From NCBI GenBank assembly GCA_022495005.1, contig JAGYXB010001008.1:62001-126000 (forward strand): a stretch of 64,000 nucleotides of DNA. Reading direction: 5' to 3'. The translations under genes and the position numbers were made by a program. Shown one piece after another: positions 33,901 through 39,782 of the stretch. Below the pieces are notes generated by a model. The model worked only from the letters and a program-made list of their open reading frames with translations. It did no database searches and was not told the DNA's origin. Numbering within the stretch: the first letter of the stretch is position 1; each line of letters begins with the position of its first letter. The stretch comes from Rhyacophila brunnea. Its lineage: Eukaryota; Arthropoda; Insecta; Trichoptera; Rhyacophilidae.

Positions 33901-36900
33901 TGGAGGTTTGTATTGACAGATTTTGTTTTTTACGAGAAATGGATGTCAGCCACTTGCTCAACCATTAGGTCCATACCCTGACACACACAAATTGAAAAAC
34001 AATATTATGTGTACTTGCCAGACCCAGGATTCGAACCTGGGACCCACGGCTTTATAGTCCAACGCTTATGCCGCGCGGCCACCGTGGGCGTTTAGGTATG
34101 GTATCTATCAAGGTAGAAGAAGAATTTTTAATTTTAGAAGAATGGTTTACAGACACTACGGATCAAGCTATCTGACAAATAACAAACGACAATTCCTGAT
34201 AAAACTTATCTGTTAAGTATTATATCTTTAGCAATGTGGATTTTCATATGCTCGGTGTAGGAGCAAAATAGGTAATTTACCTCGCACACCACACGAATAT
34301 AAATGGTAATTTACCAACCTTAAGATGAGTAATGTTGTGTTCTTTCAGATTCTGCATGTCGTAGAACTGTTTACCGCATTCTTCACAGTGATATCTTCTT
34401 TTGCCGTGAATTCTGCCGTGGGCCCTTAGCGAAGATCTGCACCAAAAGCAAAATAAATTCATTAAGATTGAGTGTAAGATCGTCATCGACAGGTGGATTA
34501 GATATAAATATAAAGGATTTCAATTTAACAACACTGTTTATTATTGAATTGATGTTTTTTTAATAAAAAATATACTAAAAGAGTTTTACGTCTAAAAATG
34601 TTTATCTAAGTTTATCTTCAAATTTAAAAAATATTCCTTTTTGAATGCTCAGTAAATAAAATACATGTATCATTTATTCTCCATCTCCAGTAATCCAGTT
34701 CATCTAGATATCTCTACTACCAAACATGTACAGTAGCCTTAAATAATAAATCAACAATTTTAATAAACAATCAGCGTTTACGATCATAATCTTATTAAAC
34801 CAGGATGTTTTCTAACCTCAAATGGAACTCTTTCCCGCAGCCACTCTCGAGACATTTGAAATTGACATTATGTTCACTGTTTAGATGGTCGTAGAGGTAA
34901 ATCTCGGAGACAAACTCTTCATTGGGACAATCCTTACATTTTAGAGAACGGCCCAGGAGTTCAGCTTTATGGAACGTTCTACAATGAAACAAAAATATGT
35001 AAATATATAATCGTATTATTTTTACTTTTAATAATTGGTGGAAAGAAACAGCGATGGTCACATAAGCAACTTATAATTTTATTTAAATTCTTTAAGTGCT
35101 GTCTTCTCTGCTAAGACTGAAGTGATATTGGAAATTTTACCACTTTTCATCCCTATACATACAACCAAAACCCAAAAGGCTGAATCCGTTTTCAATATCG
35201 TGTTATTAGAGCTAGTCGAAGAATCTAGGTTATCACAAGTTTTGTTTTTGTTTTGTTACGACAAAGAAGTATAACTTCTAACGCGCGTACATAAGTACAC
35301 ACACCGATTTTTATAACTACTTTCCTTTCAATAATTCGTCAAATGATTACTTTCCGACAACCTTTTTTCAAGGCGTGCTCACTTTTCCCTCTCTTGAATC
35401 TCGTAGGACACTTCTGCTTTTGCTATCACGAGGGATGGTTTCCGATACTGGCATTCTAAAGCAGTGCTCCGCAACCTTTTCCAACCCATGGCACACCAAA
35501 GGTCTTCCCAGAATTCCGCGGCATACCACATGTAAAACAATTTATACACCAAAACATGGACTCCACATCCTGAAGGGGGACCCCAGCCCAAGATCTTCGG
35601 TGGGCCCCCCTACCTATCGCTAAGGTTAAAGACAGTGTGATACTCCAAAATAGCGTTTTTCAAATAGTGTTCGAGGTAAAATTAATGGTATTGATTTTAT
35701 GTTTAGCGATTTTTTGTATGGTTATATTCTATTTATATAATTATGGTTAGTTGTCGGGTTAGGAATAATTATTTGTCGAGTGTTGATACAATAATAATAA
35801 ATTGTGTCCTACAATCACATGTTTTAAAATATTAATACTTACAGCGTAGTAAAATAGCGCCGGAAATCCGAGGATATTTTTTACTAACCGAAATCCAGAA
35901 AATAGCCAATGGAACATCAGCGAACTTCAGTTTTAGCGTCCCATCGTTTATCAATTCAACAAATTCCTCTCGAATTTATAGGAAAAGCGCCTCTATAGAA
36001 TTTTCGGCATTGGTTGCAAAAGGGTTTCGTATCCTGTCGCATTTATTGTATGAAAGTACTGATGAAATTTCTTTTGCAGCAAAGTTAAATGTTTTTGAGA
36101 CGGATCCAAATTTAATTGCTTGTTTTCAATGGTGGTTTGGTAGTTCCTTTGGAACATTTGTAGAGATCCTTGTCTTAACTCCTTCTGCCAAAGTTCCATT
36201 TTATTTTTGACTTCTTCTAATTTATCATAGCACGTCAATATACTTTCATTCTGACCTTGCATTGTTTTATTAAGTTCATGCAGGTGCTCAGATATATTAC
36301 CAGCCTTGTACGAAAATTTGACTATTGCACCGCGGCACACCTAGCATCGTCTCGCGGCACACCGGTTGCGGAGCACTGCTCTAAAGAATTAAAATTTATA
36401 TGCGCCTGTCAATTACCTACGTGATCACAGCCATGACCTATTCTGGGTCAGAACTGTTTCCTCGTGTCAAGCCTTATCATTAACCATTAGCGAGGAGTGC
36501 AAAACTAGTCAATGCGTTCCCCAAAGACAGATATTTTAAGTGATGTGCTATGTATTTTGTTTTTGAAACTTTATTTTACTGTATAATATAATTATTTGTA
36601 TTTTATTTTTTCTACTTCTCTCTTGTGTGTAATATTGTGTTATAATGTAAATCTCATATTGTGAGTGTCCTGAATTTTGATTTATGTCCACAATGTTTTG
36701 TTTTAAATAAATAAGACACCGAGTAAGATTGTAAAAATATTTACCTGTGGAAACCGAGTCTCTTTCTGGTAGGAAAGGCCTGTCCACAAAGAGCGCACCG
36801 GAATGCACCTTGTGCTGCTCGCATCCCTCCCAGACCGCCCCCACCACCACATTTGTGACGCATGAGATGCTCATAATCCTCGTATGTACGACTGTAAGAA

Positions 36901-38697
36901 AAATAATACATTATTTCTATATTACCACCACATTAACAAAACAAGTGAATGTTGTTCAGGTTATCAGGTATATGAGAGAGAGTTACAATAAAAACTATAC
37001 TAAATGCAGACCTTAATTAAAGCATTTATGGGATTAGAAGAAATATATTATGTTGGATCTGAGCAGTGCTATTGTTTTTAATTATGTACGATACGAAATC
37101 TATCTATATATCATTCATTCAAAAACTGCGAGCTCATATTGCTGCAATTTATTGTTTTTGTGTTAAATATAAAGTTAGTGGTAATTATTTTCAGTTAATT
37201 TAGTAGAAAATATGGTTAACTATGTTGTGTTTAAATTTGGTAGCCGTACCGAGAAGCAAAATGATGGTATGTATAAGGTTTCATATTCAAGTTAAGGCTA
37301 TACTTCAGCTTAGGCATAGTCTAAAAAGTTCGTGACTACGCGACGCGCAGATTGTGCCAACGACGCGTGACTAACAAAATATAATTACGTCCCACGTATT
37401 GTTGAAAATTATTTGCTGTTTCACTGAAGTATGCTCTTAATAATAATAAAATTTAAGTTCTGCTGTGCGTTATACGCAAGAAACACATATAGCTGAACAA
37501 TACACACTCTTTATATTCTTGCTCTGAGGTGTGCACAGTATAAATGAGAATTCCATCATTCTTACTTGTATTACTGATAGTATTTAAAAGTAAGTATCGA
37601 ATGTCGACATAACGGTACAAAAGCGATTTCGTAAGCATGTCAATTTTAAAGCTTACTGTTATGATTTATCTAATTCTATTTCGACCGCTGCAACTTTTAT
37701 GGTAGCATCTTTGGAAAGTCGACGTTCTATATCTGATCAATATTTTCTTTTTAGAATTATCAATGGTTTTGTTGACTCGCCAAACCTACTCGAAAGGGTG
37801 GGTTTCCATTGTCCATCAAGATTTACGCGAAACCAAACTTTGTTCCATATCAGTCGTAGCGGTTCTAATTATGCACAAAACTCTTTTATTCGGCGCTCTT
37901 GTTTAAATTATAATATGTATTTCTCCACCATTGATCCTTTTAATAATTCACCTGTTTCATTTAAACGCACTATCTCCAAAATTTTATATAAATAGATATA
38001 TATACTTATATATATACCTATATTTTTTTTGTTACTTTTTTTTGTATATAATTTAATTATTTATTATCCTTCCTCATTTTTCTTATGTAATTTTCTTATG
38101 TAATTTCTTTATATTTATGTTATTCTTACTCTCTATCTCGTTAGGCTTAACTATATTATAATGTATACATGGAAACTTTGCTGGTTGCAATAACTTTTCA
38201 TTATTATATTTTGAATTTTTGTAATCAAAATGTAACTGTTTGTTTCCTTAATAAATAAAATTAAAAAAAATAACAGCAATGACAGGACGGTCGGAGACAA
38301 ATCTAACGCCTTCAAGATAATCTCTCACGTCTATCGAGTTGAATTGGGATATAATAGAAATGTCTATTTTATCACTAGTTGACGAAATGAATCATAGTGA
38401 CTTTACTCGATTGAGTCAAGACAGTCGGTGGGAGTCGGCTCATGTAATTTGGGCCTAACGCCTGATCAAAGTCGGTTAAAATACTCACTGGCATTCATTA
38501 CACACAAAGTTCCTTGGCTTGGGCTTTCGTCCTCTTCTCTTCAAAACAGGTTTCTCATCGCAATCGACTTCGAGTTTAAGGTCCGCCATCAACTGATCTT
38601 CATCCAGAAGCCACTCTTCGTCTCCCACACCCTCCATGTCTTCCAAGGCGTTGAAGAAATCTTCAAACGGCTCGTTCTTGATTGTGACCTCAGGCAT
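12099..38697 (-). CDS. ZF-A: 18-finger C2H2 zinc-finger protein, 18 coding exons
   Basis: Joined exons (5'-3'): 38697-38489, 36891-36745, 34978-34817, 34436-34319, 33815-33660, 32200-31669, 29311-29171, 27834-27522, 26134-26027, 25036-24910, 24690-24575, 23078-23010, 21036-20921, 19940-19874, 19326-19246, 17105-16935, 16076-15902, 12902-12099. The sum is 3612 nt, 1203 aa, with no frame break, and most junctions complete a split finger, which is strong internal proof. Order: acidic N-terminus with the AT-hook-like KRRGRKPKP; fingers 1-7; an acidic linker of about 310 residues; fingers 8-18; an acidic tyrosine-rich tail. Canonical TGEKPF/TGERPY linkers join only fingers 15-18. It is probably a nuclear DNA-binding regulator; target unknown, no named orthologue recognised. 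Start: ATG 2 nt after an acceptor, so a 5' non-coding exon (or more coding sequence) lies upstream. Confidence 0.88.
13642..13817. mobile_element. hAT-like MITE, 176 bp
   Basis: Ends CAGTGTTTCTCAACTT and inverted AAGTTGGGAAACACTG, typical of hAT termini. I could not find a clean 8-bp duplication. It lies in ZF-A intron 17. Confidence 0.6.
13979..14047 (-). repeat. tRNA-like sequence, probably SINE head
   Basis: The reverse complement has TGGCGTAAAGGTAGTGCG (box A-like), a good anticodon-arm hairpin (TTCGG-CTGATAA-CCGAA) and box B-like GGTTCGAATCC. The T stem and acceptor stem do not pair, so it is not a working tRNA. Confidence 0.55.
14330..14432 (+). repeat. 103-bp dispersed repeat, copy 1
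   Basis: Runs from GAGCTAGTCGAAGAATCTAG to ACACACACCGATTTTT and is almost identical to 35211-35312, including GTTTTGTTTTTGTTTTGTTA. No ends or coding content were identified. Confidence 0.7.
14760..14853 (-). tRNA. tRNA-Tyr (GTA) with 21-nt intron
   Basis: On the - strand the acceptor stem CCGTCGA pairs with TCGACGG (discriminator A). The D arm reads TAGCTCAGTTGGTAGAGC and the T arm GCTGGTTCAAATCCGGC with box B. The anticodon stem GTGGA/TCCAT closes loop CT-GTA-GA. A 21-nt intron follows the base 3' of the anticodon, as in eukaryotic tRNA-Tyr genes, giving 73 + 21 nt. Six T's follow the 3' end (Pol III terminator). It sits in ZF-A intron 17 on the same strand. Confidence 0.95.
15236..15355. 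repeat. 120-bp inverted-repeat element
   Basis: Ends TGAGTGGACAACATTCGGTG and inverted GCCGAACACTGTCCACTCA; the arms continue with GGGGCGTGAAC against ATACGCCCC. The shape is MITE-like, with no confirmed duplication. It lies in ZF-A intron 17. Confidence 0.65.
15549..15790 (+). repeat. SINE family A, copy 2, with (GAAA)n tail
   Basis: Full head (TGGCCGCGCGGCTTAAGCG, GGTTCGAATCC) and body, ending GGACATGGTC and then four GAAA units. This is the clearest example of the family tail. It lies in ZF-A intron 17. Confidence 0.9.
15902..16076 (-). CDS. ZF-A exon 17: finger 17 and most of finger 18
   Basis: Acceptor TATTCCAG; phase 2 in, phase 0 out; donor AAG|GTGAGG. Gives RIHTGERPYPCDICGLAF...H RLIHTGERQHRCPHCSKLF...NTHMKQK. 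The first base completes the arginine codon left open by exon 16. Confidence 0.93.
16147..16905. mobile_element. Possible pogo-like remnant
   Basis: CAGTAGAATCTCGTTAAATT follows TA at the left, resembling pogo/Tigger ends; the right end (TTCGAATTAAGCG near 16890) is uncertain. It lies in ZF-A intron 16. Confidence 0.35.
16935..17105 (-). CDS. ZF-A exon 16: fingers 15 and 16
   Basis: Acceptor ATGTGCAG, donor AG|GTAACT, phase 2 at both ends, 171 nt. Gives RVHLREQRHPCAICGQCF, then GHKRCHTGEKPFACNYCSMYF and ...NEHH; finger 16 gains its last His (R-I-H) from exon 17. Confidence 0.93.
18035..18242. mobile_element. pogo/Tigger-like remnant, 208 bp
   Basis: Left end after TA: CAGTAAATCCCTGTTAATAC. 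The right part, TTAAATTAACGGAGTTTTAG, is a weak inverted match. Body words such as TTCGAAATTCGCCGTAATTC are shared with 8266-8915. Confidence 0.5.
18365..19172. mobile_element. Inverted-end element with LINE tail inside
   Basis: The left end AAGGCTAAGGCCACATAGG matches the inverted right end CCTATGTGGCCGAAGCCTT, with further pairing inward (GCAGGTG..., CTAGGTG...). A poly(A)-ended LINE 3' end occupies 18462-18688. It lies in ZF-A intron 15; superfamily unknown. Confidence 0.6.
18462..18688 (+). repeat. LINE 3' UTR fragment with poly(A)
   Basis: An AT-rich stretch with ATGTCCACAATATGTAAAAT and then AAATAAATTGAAATTAAAAA. A similar tail (ATGTCCACAATGTTTTG, AAATAAATAAG) lies at 36560-36735. No coding part remains. 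Confidence 0.5.
19246..19326 (-). CDS. ZF-A exon 15: finger 14
   Basis: 81 nt, acceptor TTTTTCAG, donor CACAA|GTATGT, phase 2 both ends. Gives VHNGGVYLCALCGNGFAHRA and GLDTHH; the next exon supplies K-RVH to close the finger. Confidence 0.92.
19407..19811. mobile_element. MITE with TCGTCGCC ends, 405 bp
   Basis: TCGTCGCCGTATATGTCAAG at the left matches the inverted CTTGACATCTACGGCGACGA at the right; pairing extends about 35 bp (GGGAGCCA). TA flanks both ends. It nearly fills ZF-A intron 14. Confidence 0.8.
19874..19940 (-). CDS. ZF-A exon 14: finger 13
   Basis: 67 nt, acceptor AATTTCAG, donor ACGAG|GTAAAT, phase 1 in and phase 2 out. Gives GPFACTECEKVYQTKVGLEG and HTR, completed by VH of exon 15. 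Confidence 0.92.
20255..20354. repeat. Half copy of TTAGG-centred foldback element
   Basis: Centre CCTAACCTAACC, then the right arm AATAATCCAGTATATTGGC to GACAAGAACC. The left arm is not recognisable. It lies in ZF-A intron 13. Confidence 0.6.
20633..20890 (+). repeat. LINE 3' end, 5'-truncated, copy 1
   Basis: Reads as a decayed reverse-transcriptase tail with words like TCGACAACGCTTAAGGGACG, TGGCTGGATCGAGTAAAAAA and GCCCACACAGGGCTGG, ending in (AAT)n. The same order of words occurs at 25645-25940. Frames are broken. It lies in ZF-A intron 13. Confidence 0.6.
20921..21036 (-). CDS. ZF-A exon 13: finger 12
   Basis: 116 nt, acceptor TGATTACAG, donor GCTG|GTAAGG, phase 2 in and phase 1 out. 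Gives TSYKCADCGEGFNMRKQLAK, HRDIEH, then the linker GDNSLLQDKLKA. Confidence 0.92.
21187..21571 (-). repeat. Repeat X, good copy 1
   Basis: GC-rich ends (GGCCCCCATAAGGGGGGGCC at the left, CCCGCTTCAGGATATGGGGG at the right) around an AT-rich core. It is the reverse complement of 63171-63543 over its whole length. It lies in ZF-A intron 12. Confidence 0.75.
21655..22263. mobile_element. pogo/Tigger-type MITE, full copy 2
   Basis: Ends CAGTCGAACTTGGTTATTAC and inverted GTAATAACCAAGTTCGACTG, with TA on both sides. The 609 bp align end to end with 1198-1800. It lies in ZF-A intron 12. Confidence 0.87.
22266..22546. mobile_element. Foldback element, centre and right arm
   Basis: Contains CATCTATAAAATATTTTAAA and then the right arm TTCAATGAAAACAAATACGT, GTGCACTATTTATGTCG, ending GCCACTG. 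It begins directly beside the pogo MITE, so the left arm was lost or displaced. Confidence 0.65.
23010..23078 (-). CDS. ZF-A exon 12: end of finger 11 and linker
   Basis: 69 nt, acceptor TAAATACAG, donor GCCAA|GTGAGT, phase 2 both ends. Gives WMLNHHRRKIHADKLNLRAK and SA; the first T completes a cysteine codon from exon 11. Confidence 0.9.
24575..24690 (-). CDS. ZF-A exon 11: finger 10 and start of finger 11
   Basis: 116 nt, acceptor TTTGACAG, donor AATG|GTAAGA, phase 0 in and phase 2 out. Gives ICNKTFLHWTYLQVHRRHKH, then FVCKLCGEEFSE. The intron falls between the two cysteines of finger 10 (LCE|ICN). Confidence 0.93.
24780..24893. mobile_element. pogo-like terminal fragment
   Basis: Ends GAATTAACACAGTTTTACTG before TA, the inverted form of a pogo/Tigger-like end. 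No matching left end was found. It lies in ZF-A intron 10. Confidence 0.4.
24910..25036 (-). CDS. ZF-A exon 10: end of finger 9, linker, start of finger 10
   Basis: 127 nt, acceptor CTCATCAG, donor GCGAG|GTGAGT, phase 2 in and phase 0 out. Gives CKSHKTTHGYFKATEMQRDM...FPVVKHFLCE. Confidence 0.92.
25150..25245 (-). repeat. tRNA-like SINE head
   Basis: The reverse complement shows TGGCTGAGTAGCTTAATCGA (box A-like) and TTTGAATCCC (box B-like), but the stems do not pair as a functional tRNA. It lies in ZF-A intron 9. Confidence 0.5.
25645..25940 (+). repeat. LINE 3' end, 5'-truncated, copy 2
   Basis: Shares TTTAATCATAAAACAATGTC, the AGTGCTTAACATCGACAAAG block, GGCTGGACGGAGTAGAAAAG and GGGCCCACACCGGGCTG with 20633-20890. 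The predicted text ends in ...RAHTGL, like the last residues of several insect LINE ORF2 proteins. Broken frames. Confidence 0.6.
26027..26134 (-). CDS. ZF-A exon 9: finger 8 (rest) and finger 9 (start)
   Basis: 108 nt, acceptor ATTACAG, donor GGAAG|GTAAAA, phase 2 both ends. Gives VFSQKDALNSHRIDH, linker EHIKNPF, then ICNICHVSFSTYG. Confidence 0.93.
26471..27017 (+). repeat. Tandem duplication, two units of about 276 bp
   Basis: Unit 1 starts ACATAATTTGAAAACATCTC (26471) and unit 2 ACATAATTTGAAAACACCTC (26747). They differ at only a few positions. Each ends with a tRNA-like piece, TGTGGCTTAATTGGTAAAG followed by GGGTACGAATCATGTCCCG. It lies in ZF-A intron 8. Confidence 0.9.
27131..27370 (+). 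repeat. SINE family A, copy 3
   Basis: TGGCCGAGTGGCTTAAGCG and GGTTCGAATCC head, full body, GGACATGGTC tail. Its box A is closer to a genuine tRNA-Ser/Leu type than other copies. It lies in ZF-A intron 8. Confidence 0.88.
27522..27834 (-). CDS. ZF-A exon 8: acidic linker and start of finger 8
   Basis: 313 nt, acceptor CATTCACAG, donor GAAAT|GTAAGT, phase 1 in and phase 2 out. Acidic text (EEECEDAVEDDPDEDSDVLD, FKKEVKTETELL) then VYRCEYCE; the split Met codon joins VFSQ of exon 9. Confidence 0.9.
28580..28970 (-). pseudogene. LINE reverse-transcriptase C-terminal fragment
   Basis: The - strand reads LEHYNLSQEEC, then GILRWAGHVARMDS and GSTGRPRFWWLGSVRKDA. The RWAGHVARM block and the following RPRxxW...KD are hallmarks of the end of many non-LTR retrotransposon ORF2 proteins. 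No RT core is present. It lies in ZF-A intron 7. Confidence 0.8.
29171..29311 (-). CDS. ZF-A exon 7: linker
   Basis: 141 nt, acceptor CAATTGCAG, donor TGAAG|GTGAGG, phase 1 both ends. Gives IGIQEKHTDNDLTGVVAFLG, LDHRNFEPIPPAKI and ...VNLILNSVE. No finger; unknown fold. Confidence 0.87.
29719..29935 (+). pseudogene. pogo/Tigger transposase fragment (DDE_1)
   Basis: In one frame with at least two stops: VYNADETGLLWKLLLRKTYV, PGRKVAKDCITII, then (after a stop) GKPFKN. NADETGL holds the first catalytic Asp of the DDE_1 superfamily; APGRKVSK-like and IGKA-like words follow in order. A dead piece of the family that could have mobilised the CAG...TTAAT MITEs here. It lies in ZF-A intron 6, next to the mariner. 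Confidence 0.78.
29962..31253 (-). mobile_element. Nearly full-length mariner element
   Basis: 1292 bp with inverted ends CGAGGGTGGGTCAATAA (left ...ATTCCTTAG, right ...GTCCTTAG) of about 28 bp and the TA duplication at 29960-29961 and 31254-31255. It encodes a mariner transposase on the - strand (30027-31073), now frameshifted. It inserted in ZF-A intron 6 on the same strand as the gene. Confidence 0.95.
30027..31073 (-). pseudogene. Mariner transposase (DD34D), frameshifted
   Basis: Starts MEKIEFRAVIKHFN with the paired HTH region (ATIYNWLNEFKRGRTS; GRP). It then has the catalytic signature FVTVDETWIHHYTPETK (Asp 1), LFHQDNARVHTC (Asp 2) and YSPDLAPSDFFLFP (Asp 3), with 34 residues between the last two Asp: DD34D. 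The frame breaks near GMKKF (about 30745), near SKQW (about 30550) and near DYLEK (about 30435). Breaks one and three lie in A-runs. Otherwise the protein is complete to GDYVEK, so it is young or the breaks are sequencing errors. Confidence 0.93.
31465..31509. repeat. Perfect 17-bp hairpin
   Basis: ATTACTGAGAGAGTACT and its exact reverse complement are separated by 11 nt (TTATATTATAC). It lies 160 nt downstream of ZF-A exon 6 in intron 6 (- strand sense). Role unknown; it is short for a miRNA precursor. Confidence 0.85.
31669..32200 (-). CDS. ZF-A exon 6: end of finger 7 and acidic linker
   Basis: 532 nt, acceptor CATTTTAG, donor ATTCAG|GTAAGG, phase 0 in and phase 1 out. DHVHNSEEC closes finger 7 in C2H-C form; then Glu/Asp-rich, heptad-like text (IGEISEAVEEVLKEVEMMG) to PQDDNDS. 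This is the longest linker exon. Confidence 0.9.
32279..32690. mobile_element. MITE with 4-bp TSD, copy 1
   Basis: Inverted ends GAATACGTGTATTAAATAAG and CTTAATTAATACACGTATTC, pairing for about 37 bp (to CTAAGTACCAAAAA). AAAT is duplicated on both sides. The copy at 39356-39782 matches along the body. It lies in ZF-A intron 5. Confidence 0.85.
33533..33635 (-). repeat. Unit of the 86-bp repeat family
   Basis: The reverse complement carries ACGTGTTAAAACTGTGAACT, CCCATTTTTAATCGCACTTC, then CTCCTCCCATTTAATCAC, matching the tandem units at 60454-60625. It ends 24 nt from the ZF-A exon 5 donor. Confidence 0.6.
33660..33815 (-). CDS. ZF-A exon 5: finger 6 and most of finger 7
   Basis: 156 nt, acceptor TCATTACAG, donor CTGAG|GTACAT, phase 0 both ends. 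Gives IKPFQCHICLKFVNRRSRLR, MHLLAH, then LTCKHCRVAFKDAQDAE. Confidence 0.92.
33838..34087 (-). repeat. SINE family A, reverse, with poly(A)
   Basis: A run of T (the poly(A) on the other strand) precedes GACCATGTCCGATCC, the reversed body and GGATTCGAACCTGGGACCCA (box B). Full length. It lies in ZF-A intron 4. Confidence 0.9.
34319..34436 (-). CDS. ZF-A exon 4: end of finger 4 and finger 5
   Basis: 118 nt, acceptor TGGTGCAG, phase 2 in and phase 0 out. Gives SSLRAHGRIHGKRRYHCEEC and GKQF...KEHNITHLK. The donor AAG|GTTGGT is weak, but only this junction keeps the frame and makes the linker H-LKI-KPF. Confidence 0.88.
34817..34978 (-). CDS. ZF-A exon 3: finger 3 and start of finger 4
   Basis: 162 nt, acceptor CATTGTAG, donor TTGAG|GTTAGA, phase 2 both ends. 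Gives TFHKAELLGRS, LKCKDCPNEEFV...DHLNSEH, then FKCLESGCGKEFHL. Finger 4 has a C-x4-C knuckle (CLESGC). Confidence 0.9.
35211..35312 (+). repeat. 103-bp dispersed repeat, copy 2
   Basis: Nearly identical to 14330-14432 with only a few substitutions (for example GACAAAGAAGTA for GCCAAAGAAGCA). It lies in ZF-A intron 2. Confidence 0.7.
35556..35838 (+). repeat. Repeat X, nested copy
   Basis: Starts CTCCACATCCTGAAGGGGGA, continues CCTACCTATCGCTAAGG and an AT-rich core that ends near TGTCCTACAATCACATG. Same orientation as 63171-63543. Confidence 0.65.
35993..36340 (-). pseudogene. hAT transposase fragment (ZBED-like)
   Basis: 115 codons without a stop: ISEHLHELNKTMQGQNESIL, then DKLEEVKNKMELWQKEL. 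The N-LN-xMQG-N-I word order and the following FxxKLELW pattern are those of the RNase-H-like mid-part of hAT transposases related to ZBED5. It has neither end of the protein. Confidence 0.7.
36560..36735 (+). repeat. Possible LINE 3' tail
   Basis: Shares TTATGTCCACAATGTTTTG and a terminal AAATAAATAAG with the LINE tail at 18462-18688. It ends only 10 nt from the ZF-A exon 2 donor. Confidence 0.35.
36745..36891 (-). CDS. ZF-A exon 2: finger 1 (rest) and finger 2
   Basis: 147 nt, acceptor TTCTTACAG, donor CACAG|GTAAAT, phase 2 both ends. Gives RTYEDYEHLMRHKC, a glycine run (GGGGGLGG), then FRCALCGQAFPTRKRLGFH. Finger 1 ends in the unusual H-K-C. Confidence 0.88.
37640..38275 (+). pseudogene. 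LINE (CR1/Jockey-like) ORF2 C-terminus with 3' UTR
   Basis: Frame 37699-37995: LESRRSISDQYFLFRIINGF, VDSPNLLERVGFHCPSR, FHISRSGSNYAQNSFIRR, then a stop. The RR...D..F..KI.NG...CP.LL..I.F..P pattern is the terminal region of Jockey/CR1-type reverse transcriptases. An AT-rich 3' UTR ends with TTAATAAATAAAATTAAAA. It is 5'-truncated and lies in ZF-A intron 1. Confidence 0.82.
38489..38697 (-). CDS. ZF-A exon 1 (coding): N-terminus
   Basis: ATG at 38697, 2 nt inside an exon that follows acceptor CTTTTGCAG. Gives MPEVTIKNEPFEDFFNALED, acidic text, then KRRGRKPKPRNFVCNEC; donor CCA|GTGAGT, phase 2. If translation began upstream, the two exon bases before ATG would end a GTA-like codon in the same frame, so the true start may be further 5'. 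Confidence 0.78.
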
Positions 38698-39355
38698 TAC
38701 TGCAAAAGCATGAATCAAAATATTGTATGATTCAATAAATAATACAATTAACAGCAAGTCGCCTTCATAGTGAACATAGAGCTTGGACTATAAGAAAGGG
38801 ATCATCATAAAAATTTAAGTATTATGGAACTTGAATTGTTAATGAAATTGAAAATAAATAATTGTTGTAATTGAGCCCATATACGAAAAACGAGCGATAT
38901 CGCGATAACGCTGTTTTTCGATAAATCGGTTTAAATTCGAGACATACACCTATGCATGCATTCACTAAATATTACTTTGATATTACATATAAGTATTCAG
39001 TACGTAGTCCAAACTGACCGCGCGGGGTACGCTGTTTATCCGTACACCATAATATCTATGCTGTACACAACATAGTGAGTACATACACACAATTCGTACT
39101 TGCAGACGGTCGCGTCATTTCCATTTGTTATTGCGATAAATTTATTTTTACTCTTCAGAGTATAAAATCTGAATCTATTTGTTCAAAAAAGGCGTGTCAT
39201 TAATGAAACTAATTATTATGTCAAAAAGGAATATTTGTCAAAGTTATGAAACTTTTAACGGAAAGATTATCAAGAAAATATAGTTAGGTGTGTGTGGGTA
39301 AGCGCTGTCAAAAATTGTGCAATACAATATTTTCAGCCTTCGAACAAAATAATTT

Positions 39356-39782
39356 GAATACGTGTATTAAATAAGGCTCTAAGTACCAAAAAGTAGTATT
39401 GCCTGTAGTTACAAAATACCGAGTCATTGCAGTAAAATTTAATGAAGCAGACTTTTGAAAAATGTAGTTTTACAGTGTGAAGCAATCACGGCAGCTTCTA
39501 TAATTTTAGGTATTAAGAACTCGCAAGTATCAACACACCATCGTCAGCTATTTTATATTGAATGCAGTTGACCACTGCAGTGCTACTTACACCATTATAA
39601 ATAAAACACGCCAACGGACTTACAACATCGACAGGTTTAATTATTTAGCTGTATTTTTTTGACTTGCTTGAGGCACTTAGACTATAGTTGAAGTTATTGG
39701 CGTTGGTATGTAGAACATTTTTCTATAAAAATGTCAGTTTTTATATTTTTAGTACTTAGCGCCTTAATTAATACACGTATTC
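39356..39782. mobile_element. MITE with 4-bp TSD, copy 2
   Basis: Same ends and body as 32279-32690. ATTT is duplicated on both sides. 427 bp, with a 15-20 bp internal insertion relative to copy 1. Confidence 0.85.

Larger units (their letters stand above)
35462..36378 (-). mobile_element. hAT element, 917 bp, with nested repeat X
   Basis: Ends CAGTGCTCCGCAACC and inverted GGTTGCGGAGCACTG. Flanks TTCTAAAG and CTCTAAAG agree at 7 of 8. It contains a piece of transposase (35993-36340) and a repeat X copy at about 35556-35838. It lies in ZF-A intron 2. Confidence 0.85.
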
